From Globodera rostochiensis (taxonomy: Eukaryota; Nematoda; Chromadorea; Rhabditida; Heteroderidae): DNA of 64,000 bases. The notes under the pieces were generated by a model that was not told where the DNA came from, did no database searches, and saw nothing but the letters and a program-made list of their open reading frames with translations. Positions 37,765 to 48,599 of the stretch are shown here, piece by piece (the first letter of the stretch is position 1; each line of letters begins with the position of its first letter). A program made the translations under genes and the position numbers. Location: contig JAEVLN010000061.1 in the NCBI GenBank assembly GCA_018350325.1, positions 1 to 64,000 on the forward strand. Direction: 5' to 3'.

Positions 37765-38445
37765 AATTTCATATACCAATCGACTCCTCTCTAAGCCTAA
37801 CGCACCGCGGACTCAACTGTGAAGAAAGTTATGGCCCCTCAAAGTTGGTTGGCCAAAAATCATAGGGAGGATTGAACCGGTTTAAATTTTTGAAAATTAA
37901 GGAAAAAACGATTTTTAAGTAACAAAAGCCGGATATAATAATGAAAGGCTGTGTAACGGCCACCAACAGCGAATCAAATAACATATTTTCAGATAATTTT
38001 TAGAATAAAAATATTTTCCAAAAATTTGACCAATAGGGTCCCCCCTATGATTTTTGGCCAACTTTGAGGGGCCATAACTTTTTTCATAGTTGAGTCCGCG
38101 CAAAAATTTTTGCAGATTCGTGTTAGGCTTAGAGAGGAGTCGATTGGTACAAGGGCGTAGCCAGGGGGGGGGCCGTGGGGCCCGGCCCCCCCGAAAAATT
38201 TTTTGAGAGAAAAAAAAACCAAAGGGGGGACCTTTTGTTTTTCAAAATTTTGTAATTTTTGGACCAAAAATACACCCCTAAGAATTGACTTTTTTTGATT
38301 TTTTAAAAATACACCCCTAAGAATCGACTTTTTTTTGATTTTTCAAAAATACACCCCTAAGAATCGACTTTTGGGTCGGCCCCCCCCCCCACCCGAAAAA
38401 AATTCCTGGCTACGCCCTTGGATTGGTATATGAATTGTTCGGATC
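37765..38445. repeat. older inverted-repeat element carrying a nested MITE
   Basis: The left arm (ATATACCAATCGACTCCTCT, CTAAGCCTAACGC, GTTATGGCCCCTCAAAGTTG, 37770-37860) is inverted at 38038-38149 and resumes at 38429 after the nested insertion (GGTA/TATGAATTG). The MITE at 38150-38420 interrupts the right arm, so the outer element predates it. Confidence 0.8.
38150..38420. mobile_element. hAT-like MITE nested in another element, TSD GATTGGTA
   Basis: A 271-bp copy with ends CAAGGGCGTAGCCAGG and CCTGGCTACGCCCTTG (perfect inverted repeats over 16 bp) and a perfect 8-bp duplication GATTGGTA (38142-38149, 38421-38428). It is internally deleted relative to the 390-bp form but keeps three ACACCCCTAAGAATCGACTT phrases. 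Confidence 0.93.
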
Positions 38446-39020
38446 CGAACCACTCCCATATAGTGTAGAAATTCCCGGAACAGAACAGATAGGCTGTTCT
38501 AATTTGAGAACAGAACAAGAAGATCCAAAATTGTTGGAACAGGAAAACACTGATCAGTACCAAGGATTGGCGGAATTTTCACACGGACCGGAAAAAAGCG
38601 AATTAATGTTTGAACGGAATTGTTGGTAATAATAAATCTTTGGCGTTCTGTCATGAAATCGAGTTGGCCGCACATCGAACGTGGGCAATTTTTTTTAGAC
38701 GTGCAGCAGGTCTGCCTGTTTTTTTGCACAGAGCTCAGAAACAAAATGCCAACATTTTCTATCGGATGAAATTTTGTTTTTTTGGCCAATTTTTTTTCAG
38801 CACCTTGAAAGTTAAAAAAATTTATTTCTGGGGTCATTAGAGGAATGTGTAAAATTTGTGTGCGAAATACATTCGCTGAGCCGTGTTAATGGCCTCAAAA
38901 TTTTGCAAAATCAAACCATATCCACCGAAAACCTCTAATTGGGTGACCCATTCTCCACGATTGAAGTCTAGGTTTCTTTTTTAGAGATTTACTGTTCATA
39001 AACATACATAGCATATTGAA

Positions 39021-40808
39021 ATGACGGCGACTACCGTCCCTCAACAAGATCAGACCCCCTCCGCACGACGTGTCTTACTCCGTGACCTTTGCTCCCTCTT
39101 TTGCTGCCCTCCTCTCCCATCGTCTATTGTGGCAAAATTGGCCTTTATGCCGCCAGAACCGAGCTATCGGATTTTGACCAGCGACTCGGGACAGTGAGTG
39201 TGACTGTCTATTTTGTAAGTTTATATTAATGCCTGTTTTAGAACGAATTTGGAGCTGATAGAGGGGAAAACGGAGTGGCCATACTCGCGAGGTTTGTTGT
39301 GGGACGATGGGTTGTGCAAAGATTTGGTTTTTCCGTTTGATCACCGTTGAAAAAGCGCCCAAATGGAAGCTCGGTCGTTTTCAGATGAGCTTAAGAACGT
39401 TGACGTGTTGTTCGCCCGTACACAACGTCGCAACAAAATCGCGTGTATGTTCGTCCGACCACACGAAGAACTGCAGCACTTCACGCTTTTGTTCTCGCAC
39501 GGAAATGCGGTGGATATTGGCCAAATGTGCGGCTTTTACTTTGGACTTGGACTACGGCTGAGATGTAACGTGTTCAGCTACGATTATTCGGGTGAGCTGA
39601 TGAACTTTTTTTTTTTTTACTTTTTAATTTTTTAGGCTATGGTCAATCTACGGGTCGTCCCTCGGAGAAGTAAATTAAACTAAATGAATTTTCAACCATT
39701 GGAAATTGTGTTTGGGAGGTGGACCGAAGACGGAATTTATTTTTGCGGATACCTAAAATCGTTTCCGGCGATGAGTTCCACTTATTTTAGAGCTAATTAG
39801 AAAATTCGTGAAAAAGCTATTCCAATGATATGATAAAAACCCCCGGTTTGGTGTTTCTTTACGTTGAACATTTAACAACGAATTATTCATTTAGAGTTTC
39901 GAATGGCAATATTGCTTGTTTGATTTGGTTGAGTTAAAAAAATGATAGACCACAATATTTTAGAATTTTCAAGATTACCCGGGTAATTCCAGTTAGCGTA
40001 TTTTCAAAATTACCCGAGCATATACATCATACCTTAGCTTGTATGTTAATTCTTTAGTAATTAACAATATGAAAAAAGTCTTGTGAATTCCGTTCTTGAA
40101 ATTAAAAAAAAACATTGCCGAATTGTCTTAACTGCCAAATTGTCTTCTGCCGAACCGTCCACTGCCGAAAACTAAATTTGATCCTCCTTACAGAAATCTT
40201 TACGCGGACATTACTGCTGCGCTTAAATCTCTCGAAAGTCGCTATCAAATCCCACCGGAACAAGTTATTTTATACGGTCAAAGCATTGGAACTGTGCCGT
40301 CCGTCGATTTGGCGAGGTATTCCATCTTTTTTTACTCATGCCTAACCCGGTCTCAATAACCGAATTAGTTCCAATTCCCGCGTCGCTGGCCTTGTCCTCC
40401 ATTCACCGCTTCTCTCCGGCATGCGCGTTGCTTTTCCCGGTACTCAGCGTACCTGGTGCTGTGATGCTTTTCCGTCCATAGAAAAGATACCGCGAGTTCA
40501 GTGTCCGACGCTGGTGATCCATGGGACAGACGACGATGTAAGAGTTGCGACTCGTTCCGTTGATTTTTTGGTCTGATCAGGTGATTGATTTCTCCCACGG
40601 AGTCACAATCTACCAAAACTGTCCTACTTCTGTGGAACCACTGTGGGTGTCCGGCGCCGGCCACAACGACGTGGAGTTGCATGCCGTTTATTTGGAACGG
40701 TTGAGGCTGTTCATCGAGTCGGAATTGCGCAGTCCCCTCGCTTCCCGAGAGCAATTTAAAAGCGCGAAGAAGCGGCAGCAACAGAGGGACCAGACGCAGA
40801 ATTTTTAA
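39021..40808 (+). CDS. ABHD17-like protein depalmitoylase
   Basis: Alpha/beta-hydrolase of about 345 residues; ABHD17 enzymes remove palmitate from Ras and PSD-95-type proteins at membranes. Exons: 39021-39193, 39242-39345, 39385-39591, 39636-39669, 40194-40316, 40369-40537, 40581-40808; all phases agree. The N-terminus has the palmitoylated cysteine cluster [20 protein letters not shown] and FMPPEPSY. The catalytic machinery is visible: the [10 protein letters not shown] oxyanion region, the nucleophile elbow [10 protein letters not shown], acid HGTDDDVIDF and His in GAGHNDVEL. Extra Gln/Lys-rich residues extend the C-terminus. It looks intact. The intron at 39670-40193 is 524 bp. Confidence 0.95.
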
Positions 40809-41432
40809 GTGGTCGTTGTATAATAAAGTGACTGATTGATCCTATGTATGTTCATCCGTGTTAATAATCGTTTCAATGCTTCTTTACTCACCTCTCACTC
40901 ATCACACCAGAGCATCCTTTCCCTATTGATATGAAACTCGACCAAATTTTGAATTAAATCTTAAATGAGTCCAGCCGCCACTCGAGACTGCCCTTGGCAT
41001 GCGGAATTGCCGTTGTAGCCTCGAACTGGTTGCAGCTTAAAACATTTGCCGCTATTTCGGAAACTCTGATCAAAATGCTTTAAAAAATCTCATTCTGCTA
41101 TTCAAAAATGTTTGTGTTATGGTCATTTTTTTTTTGCTGAATAAGAATGTATGTTGTAATACGCGGTTCTCCTGCATTATACGCGCCCCAAAATTGTTTT
41201 ACGCGTACCATCAAAAATTACGCTTCCAAAATTATTTGCGCATCCCATTACATCTTCACACACAACAAAAGATCAAACAGGCTTCTGCATTAAACAGCAT
41301 TTTTCTTAAAAGCCCTCCATGTCGCTATTCCCTGTGCGTGGACCAAGGCTGGGTAGGAAGGAGGAAAACGTTTTTTAAGCTCCGCAATTCACTCAAATTT
41401 TTTGTATAAAAAAAAGAACGAGAAAACAAAGA
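40809..41432. other. intergenic, convergent genes
   Basis: AT-rich 3' flank between the ABHD17-like stop and the stop of the minus-strand gene at 41433. I see no supported feature. Confidence 0.4.
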
Positions 41433-42485
41433 TCAACGGAGACTGTCTGGGTCCTCATCCTCGCGCCTTTCGTTTTTTCTCATCACTTCGTCCCAGCGAA
41501 TGTCGAAAGCACACATCGGAGAAATTCGATGGATTCGCGAGTCTTTGGTTTCCTCACCGTCAATTGGGCATTTGTCCTCCAATTCAATCGCTTCCCTCTG
41601 AACTTTCCCGTTCTCTGACTTCTGCTCCGACGCATCCTCAAATTCCATGCCGAAGACGCAAAAAATAAGGCGTTGTCCGTAGTAAAACAGCTCCAACTCG
41701 TCAGAATGAGCACATATTAAAGCGTCTCCAAAATACGAAAGAACAAATCTGCAGAATTTAATTAAGTGTGCGGAGAATAACCAAATTTACAGAGGGAAGT
41801 GCGCGAGGTCGGCCAGCTTGGCCCAATGTTCCAGAGACAATTCTGAGCCCGATAGTTTCGGCTGCATAGACATTTTTGAAATGTGTACAGATGAAATGGG
41901 AAGGATGGCCAGCCGAACCAAGAGGGACTCGTCGCAAAAGAGCAGCGAATTCGGCAGCAAAATTTGCATCAGTGGGATCTAAATTCTTTTAGGTCGAAAA
42001 GGGAAAGGCATTTTTTGAAAGATTGTTTCCCTTGCACCTCTCACACCAGTCCGAACCTCGGCACTTGGCCACAACGACAGCAATCGTTTTGTACATTCCC
42101 CGCCTTCCGAAAGCCATAAAACGGCACTCTTAGGCCTGATTCCGGCGATGTCAAATGTTTCAGGATGGGTTAAGGCCGCGTGGCGACGCATCCATCCGCA
42201 GAGCGACACGGGAAAAAATCCTTCCCATCGGTTAGCACTGTCAGTCTGGCCTTTGTTGTGCCGGCGAAGTGTGAGCCCAAAGTGGGGGCTTATCAATGCT
42301 ATTTGGCTTTGTCTGAAGTCCAATGGCGCACACCGCCCTCCCCCATCCTCCGATTTCTTTGCCGAAGGGCCTTTCGGTGTTTGTTGTCCGACTCGGTGGC
42401 AGTCGATGTCCTTGGCAAGGAAAAGGCAGTCACAATGCCGACACCGTTGGATCGGCGAGCGTTTTTTTTTAGAAGACGAACTCAT
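41433..42485 (-). CDS. unrecognised protein with CxxC...H motif
   Basis: At least three exons are suggested: ~42035-42485, 41787-~41980 and 41433-~41755. The N-terminus is MSSSSKKKRSPIQRCRHCDC with a following LFLAKDIDCHRVG, a possible zinc-binding C-x2-C-x(n)-H. The middle has SLCGWMRRHAALTHPETFDI, AGIRPKSAVLWLSEGGE and SLLFCDESLLVRLAILPISS. The last exon encodes ALICAHSDELELFYYGQRLI, FCVFGMEFED and a hydrophilic acidic/basic tail. The GIRPxxAVLW and FYYGQRLIFCV patterns faintly recall double-psi-barrel N-domains of CDC48/AFG2-type ATPases, but no AAA domain follows. I do not assign a function. The intron phases were not fully resolved, so the join between exons 1 and 2 is a guess. Confidence 0.5.
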
Positions 42486-43121
42486 TTCCAGCTAATGACC
42501 ACTTAATATTCAAATATTAATATCATCATCCGTTTAAATAAACACAGCAAGCCGAGTCCGGTTGAAGAACCAAATACACAACGAACGGTTTGATTATGCA
42601 ATTGTACAATAGCATTACAGCGAACATAATAATACATATTTGGCCTAACATAGACAAAAGTCGTCATTTATGACAGTGACAGCCATAAAGACTGAGAATT
42701 TTTGGTTCTGGGAAAATGACCTTTGGACATTATTTTAAAATGAATGGCATAAGGTTTGCTATGAATAGAGCCCGGAGTTTCAAGACTAAAAAAGTGAAAT
42801 ACCAAAACCTCAACCAAATATAGGTTTCTTAAAATTTCCCATAAAAATGCAGAAATATTGACCAAAAACGCAAAAACGGCTAAATATGGATTTATTCTCA
42901 AAACACCCTAAATAGTTTTTTGACTAAAAGTTGCGTTAAATCTAAATTTCTCGGAGTCTGCTAACCATTCGCAAAACAAAAACTTGAAAATCCGGGTCCT
43001 ACTAGTAGCTATGAGATATAAAAGTGCGGCTAGGAAAGATTTCGGCAAATTGATTTGATTTAAATGGCAAAGTTGAGAATTCGTTTGTAGAAATAAAATG
43101 TTGGGAATATAAAAACATTGG
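42486..43121. other. intergenic, no feature seen
   Basis: AT-rich spacer upstream of the minus-strand CxxC gene and downstream of the ACK kinase stop. Frames here (for example 42908-43192 minus) show no domain. Confidence 0.4.
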
Positions 43122-46100
43122 TCAAGAACAGCAAAGACGATTGGCTGCCGCATTGACATCCCATTTCTCGGAGTCCAATGCTGATGCCGCAAGATCCTGA
43201 TCAGTCGCCAGGCCCATCTCGATCAGCTTTTCAATCTTCAGCTGTTTGACCGCTGCATCAACATCAAACCCGTTGCGCCACAGAATTTGACGGCAATGCT
43301 CCAAGCTTAAAATTAGGGGTCACAATCCGTTAAAAACCGGTCCACCCGGATACCGGTTAGCTTGAAAACATCCGGTTAGCCACCGTCCGGTTTTCCGGTT
43401 AATCTCCCGTTTGAAAACTTTAATTCCCCTCAAAAGGCCGCACCTCGCAAAGTTCGCACTGGCCTTGACCCTATTTATCAGTGCGTCGGTGTCCAATTCA
43501 CTCAGTGAGATGGTCGCTGCTTCATTTTGCCCTTCAGTATTTTTGGCACTTTCCTTTCGACCAATTACATTTGTCCGTTGCATTGACATATTGTCAAAAT
43601 CTGCTGAGGCAGGCACGGGCTCCAAAATTGGAATGCCATTTGTCCCGTAACGAAGGCATGAGCCCCCACGGGTGGGTAAGCCGACACAAGTTCCTTCCAT
43701 TCCATTCACCCCGTGATGCCCTGTGAAAGTGAAACTGAGCGACACTGACTGGACTATAAATAGGACAGAAACCCCATGGAACAGTTTCACACAGATTTCA
43801 AATCGGAGGGGGAAAACGCGAGTAGCGCCCCACGTCCAAACGGACAAATAAAAAAAGTCAAAAACCACACCGGAAATGTCAAACAGCGGTTGAAACCGCA
43901 AATGATCGTGAGCACTCTTTTGCGTCGAACTTCCAAGTCCGGACAGCAAAAGGTCAGACGGCGGCGGAAGCAAAGACCCAACACTTTTTATGGGCAAATG
44001 TTTTGACGAATTCGCATTCTTCGAGCGTTCCTCGGACTCGGCACAGACTTTGCTGGTCATAAAGGGCAGTACAACGGCGACATTGCTGATCTGCTGTTGT
44101 CGAGCTCTGTACAGATTCCGATCATTCGCTGTCCTTTCGGCCAATGGAATTGTCTGATCAGTCTTTGTGGCAATTTTGTCCAGCACCAAAAACTCATTAG
44201 CTTTGTGGACATTGTTGTAACGCAATTTCGAGGCTAAAATTTTCACATCGTCCTCTACCTTAAGCGTCAAAAGATATAACGTATTTGCAAACTAAATTTA
44301 CTAAAAATGGGTCATCAGTGCTTTTCGAAGTTGACGATTCTCCTCCATTTAGCGAATGTGTCGAAGTTGGCCTTTGCGGCTTTGATGAGAATATATTATT
44401 TTCGGTTTGTATTGTAGTTCTATGGGGAGGCAAAAGCACCGATGGCATCGACGAAACAGTGGTCATTTTCGGTTCCAAAAAGGTCGATATAGTCGGGGGA
44501 CCACCGTCACAGCTGCCAACGACAAAATTTCCAGCACAAATGGGCGGCGGGGTTAGCCTAAAAAAGTAGCGAAGCTAACATAATTTATCAAAAAGCCTTT
44601 GGACGTTTACCGATTGGTCGAAGTGCGATTGGGCCGAGGGATTGAAATCGTGCTGTCGAATTCTTAAAAGGCAGACTGATTAATTTAAATTCGATCCCAC
44701 ACGATAATTCTGTCAGAGCGTTAAAAAATAACCCCTAAAATGTTTTGCAAAAATAAACAACTGTTTTTAGGTCTGGCTACACCCTCGCACAACAATGTAT
44801 AATATTATAAGCCATACTCGAATTTGCTAAGACAATGTTCGTCCCTCCCCCGTTTCCCAGGGATTTCGAGTGATGATGTTGCGGCGGCGCAAACGAAAAT
44901 TGTTCATTTGTCTGTGGGCTCCTCTTTTGGTGTTGAAATGACCCCGCTTGGGACTTTTCATCAAAAAGCCATTCGATCGCCGTCGAATGCCGATGCAAAT
45001 CAAACTCATTCAGTGTTGGCGTTGCACTCGTGCGACTTCCAACCGTCAAAGTGTCGTCATCAAAACTCGATTTGTGAGCATTAATTGGTAGTTTATTCGA
45101 ATGTTGGGAAAAGTTGGATAAAGGTAGCGAAACTGAATGATTAGATTAGCTTAAAATGTAAAAACATGCTTACGTTTAACGCCGTCAAAGTGAGGAGAAG
45201 AATTGCGAACTGGAGAAAGTCCATTTTTCTGATTAAACATCAAAATCGACGGCACAATGGTAACTTTCTGCTCAGGATCAGAACTAATTTTCAAACAAAT
45301 TGAGATCATTGCAAATTAATACTTACTTAGGGTTTTGTGCAGTAAATGGATTCTTCAAATAAATTTCGTCAATATGGTCCACATGCCCCCAACATTTGTG
45401 CTCGCGAAGGTCCCCGTGTCCGGAATGAATGAAGGAACCTAAAATTACATGGCTTTATTAATTGCATATTCATGCTCTTCTCAATAAAAGCATGTGTTCT
45501 ACAATTCTTGCTCGGTGGGCACCTGGGATGGGTCGCGAAATGTCTTTCCTTTGATCGAACAAATTGGTGGCGCTCTTAATACTCGGAGGTTGGGTAGCAC
45601 TTTTCATTGACACATTCGTCCTCGGAAACTCGCCCAAACGTCGGCTCGCCACCGACTGCCCATACCAAATTGCATCGTCTCTCTGCCCAACCAAAAGCAG
45701 TTCATCGCCAACCAAAAGATTCATTTGACTCTTCGAAATTGCGGCATTTGGCACACGACAAAGCATCAACATGAATTTGCACTTAATAAAAAGGTACAGT
45801 CAAAGAAAGTTCACTCGACTTCCCACATCCATCAACAAAGTGCGCAAATGCGAAAATTTGGGTCGCAGTTCAGATTCCTTCTGCCAGCACAGACTCATAA
45901 TGTCGTAAATCTCCCGTGAACAAAAGTCCGGCATGCGCAACCTGTGATCCGTTTCGATGAGGTGAAGTACCTAAAAGGAAAGCCAAAAAAAGACGTGAAA
46001 GAACTTAGCTTCTGCTAGTATTCGCGACTAAATCCATAAACCAAAATTTACCTCTGCTGCACGATGCCCAGCCCATGGCTCTTCGCCGAAAGTGAAAAGC

Positions 46101-47295
46101 TCCCAAAGAGTGACGCCAAAGGCCCAAACATCTGGAGAGCGAAACGGAAACATCGAACGAATTCATCCTTAAAAAGCAAAAAAACCGACCTGATTTGTGT
46201 GAAAATTCTCGAAACCTCAAACTTTCCGGAGGCGACCTTAAACGAACAGAGACTATTATATAGTTGTTACTATAAATGTTTGATTTCACCAGGAAAAGGG
46301 AATCTTTTTAGGCTCTCTCATAATGTAAAGATGTTCGCTGTCCTTCAAAACCCTGGTCAATCCAAAATCGCATATTTTGACAACCTAAACAAAAACATCT
46401 CAAAACGAAATCCAAAGACGAACGGAGACCTGCTCTTCGTGCATCAAGAGGACGTTGCGTGCGGCCAAGTCCCGATGCAGGCACTTCCGGGATTCCAAAT
46501 AGCTCATTCCGTTGGCGATCTGCTGTGCGTAATTCAAAAGCGTTGTGACCAAAAGGCGCGGTTTGCTCTGACTTCGAAGTCTGTTCAAAAGAGAGCCGCC
46601 CTCGCAGAATTCCATGACCATCAACATTTGATCGGAAAAGACGACACCGAAGAGTTGGACGAGGTTTTGGTGTCGCAATCGTTGCATCGTTGAAATTTCA
46701 GCAGCCAAATCCTGACGAATTGTCTCGGACATGTCATGCAGAATTTTAACAGCGCAGTCCATTTTTGTGTTTTCGGTGCGGGACCAAAGAGCTCGCTTCA
46801 CTACCGAAAAGTTTCCCTCGCCAAGCGTTTCCATCAGAAGAACCTGAAACAGCGGGCATCGCCTTGAACGGTTAGTTTTCGAAAAGACTTCGTTCTTTGG
46901 TATTAGATGAGGTTGGGAAGGAAACTCGAAAGCATTTTGTCCGACTTCGGCTTCTCCCCTCTTTAATTGAACTGTTGCTTTTTCCCGCCTCGCTCCTCCA
47001 AAAATCTTCGTCCGTTTTTTCCTCTTCCGATCAATGGCATTACGAAGACGACGAACCGCCGGCTCAGAAAGACCGTAAGACTAAACGTTTGATATTTTTG
47101 TGGAGAAAGTTTGAATTTTTGTGGAGAAAAGGTTTATCTTGAACAACAAACCACAAGTTCGGCGTTAGTTACGTCCTGAAAATGCTCAATTCTGGTCAGC
47201 TGCTTGTCAAAAACTATCGTTGTTTGGAACTTAAGAAGATCCGTTTCTCTGAGAACGTCGATAAGATCTTCATCGACCTCAGCTGTATCAGCCAT
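43122..47295 (-). CDS. ACK/TNK2-family non-receptor tyrosine kinase (SID-3/ARK-1 type)
   Basis: Domain order matches ACK1. A SAM-like N-terminus ([19 protein letters not shown] at 47295, then [19 protein letters not shown]) is followed by the kinase domain 46834-45860 with [10 protein letters not shown] glycine loop, DCAVKIL lysine, [16 protein letters not shown] and [14 protein letters not shown] (APE replaced by PPE), then [13 protein letters not shown]. Next comes an SH3 domain ([13 protein letters not shown] ... WYG, FPRTNV; 45470-45772), a long low-complexity linker, and a C-terminal UBA-like pair ([32 protein letters not shown]; 43122-43304). The catalytic residues are intact. In C. elegans the ACK homologue SID-3 promotes import of double-stranded RNA, and ARK-1 damps EGFR signalling; I cannot decide which one this is, though the UBA favours SID-3. 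The exons of the linker are not all phased. Confidence 0.88.
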
Positions 47296-48599
47296 CTTTG
47301 AAAGGAGTCCAGCGACTTTGAAGCTCTACAACCAATAAAAATATGTAGTAAATTTTCTAAATGTCAATTTATTCGGTCGGCATTACGTCATTTACACCGC
47401 CGGCGGCGATTCGCCTCAGACAAAATTGTGAAACGCTGTACGTACATATATAACTATATATGTACGCACGCGCGAATGAACATTTTGGATAAACCCCCCA
47501 ATAATGAAACAATTGGGAAAAGAAAAGGAGTTTCACCCCACCCAATAGTGCGCATTACCGAAGGCGTATGACACGCCACCATCCATCCTCCGTCCACCCT
47601 TCCAATTCAAAAACCCGTTCTTCCTGTACTTCCTGCTGCTTTGCTTTCTCAATCATCACACGGACCCAGGGGCATTTTGTCGGGGTCAGTTCGGCGCGGC
47701 CCAGTTCGGCGCCGACAAGTTTGAAACGTTATAACTTTTTGCTTCCCAAACCAACAATCTTAGTATCATTCGAAAGCACCATGTCTGTAGATGCTATAAT
47801 AGAAAAGAGCTCATTTGTAAGCGATTCGACTTAAACAAAGAAAGTTATGACGCCACAACGACAATTCAAACTTTTTTTTGAACGACGAATCGGTTAGCTT
47901 TACCTTGATCAAAGGTTCATTATACTGAAAGCTTCTGAATGATATCAATTTTGTTTGATTTGCTTGCCTAAAAACTAAGTTATGACTGATCGCGCCGAAC
48001 TGGGCGTATCCGCGTTTTGGGTTAAGGGGGGGAGGAGGAATTCCCTCCCCCCTCGAAATGAAGAACCCTATAAAAGGGAGGGACCCTTTTGTTTTGTATT
48101 TTTAAAACCTGACCAACGTAAAAGCTTCAAAAAATTGATCATATTTTTAAAATTTTAGCTGCAATCTTAACAAATTGAGTCTATTTTGTCAGCGGCGCGG
48201 TGCAATAAAAACGGAAAATACAACCCTAAAAATCGATTTACCCCCCCCCCCCCCCCAAATTTTTTTTAGATACGCCCTGCACCGGACCCACCCCTTTTAC
48301 TCGGTACTATTGTTCTTTCGTTGATTCATTCATTACCATTCATTGTCATTTTCTTTCAATTATTCAAGTTTCAATCAGCCTGATTTATTTTCCACCGAAC
48401 AAAAAATGAGTAAACAAATTTCACATACATATGTATGAAAGGACTTATTGGGTAATTGGCGGCTTATTATGGAGGCACTCATACGAAGAAAAGGCCGAAG
48501 GCAGTTAAAGCTGTACTTTGAGTGGAAGGGGATAAGGGGGAACAATTCAATATTCTCCTCGATTCATAATTTCTGTCTTTCTGGTAGATGGCTTCTCCT
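47296..48599. other. intergenic, ACK upstream region and composite repeat
   Basis: 47449-47474 is a short palindromic TACGTACATATATA-type stretch. The remainder from 47670 is occupied by the repeat listed separately. The frames at 48448-48732 (+) show no domain. Confidence 0.4.
47668..48284. mobile_element. composite MITE-like insertion
   Basis: The left end CAGGGGCATTTTGTCGGGG and inverted phrases AGTTCGGCGCG (47688) / CGCGCCGAACTGGGCG (47991) enclose a ~300-bp segment, followed by family sequence (GGGAGGGACCCTTTTGTTTT, AAAATCGATTTA, poly-C, AGATACGCCCTG). CGGACCCA occurs on both outer sides (47661-47668 and 48274-48281), suggesting one 8-bp duplication for the whole; with CAG-ends the match is off by one base. 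Probably one element inserted into or recombined with another. Confidence 0.55.

Noticed and set aside
43320..44270. Single 316-codon minus-strand gene
   Set aside because: The frame crosses parts of the ACK linker exons and intron sequence; the UBA and kinase parts on both sides show it belongs to that gene's locus.
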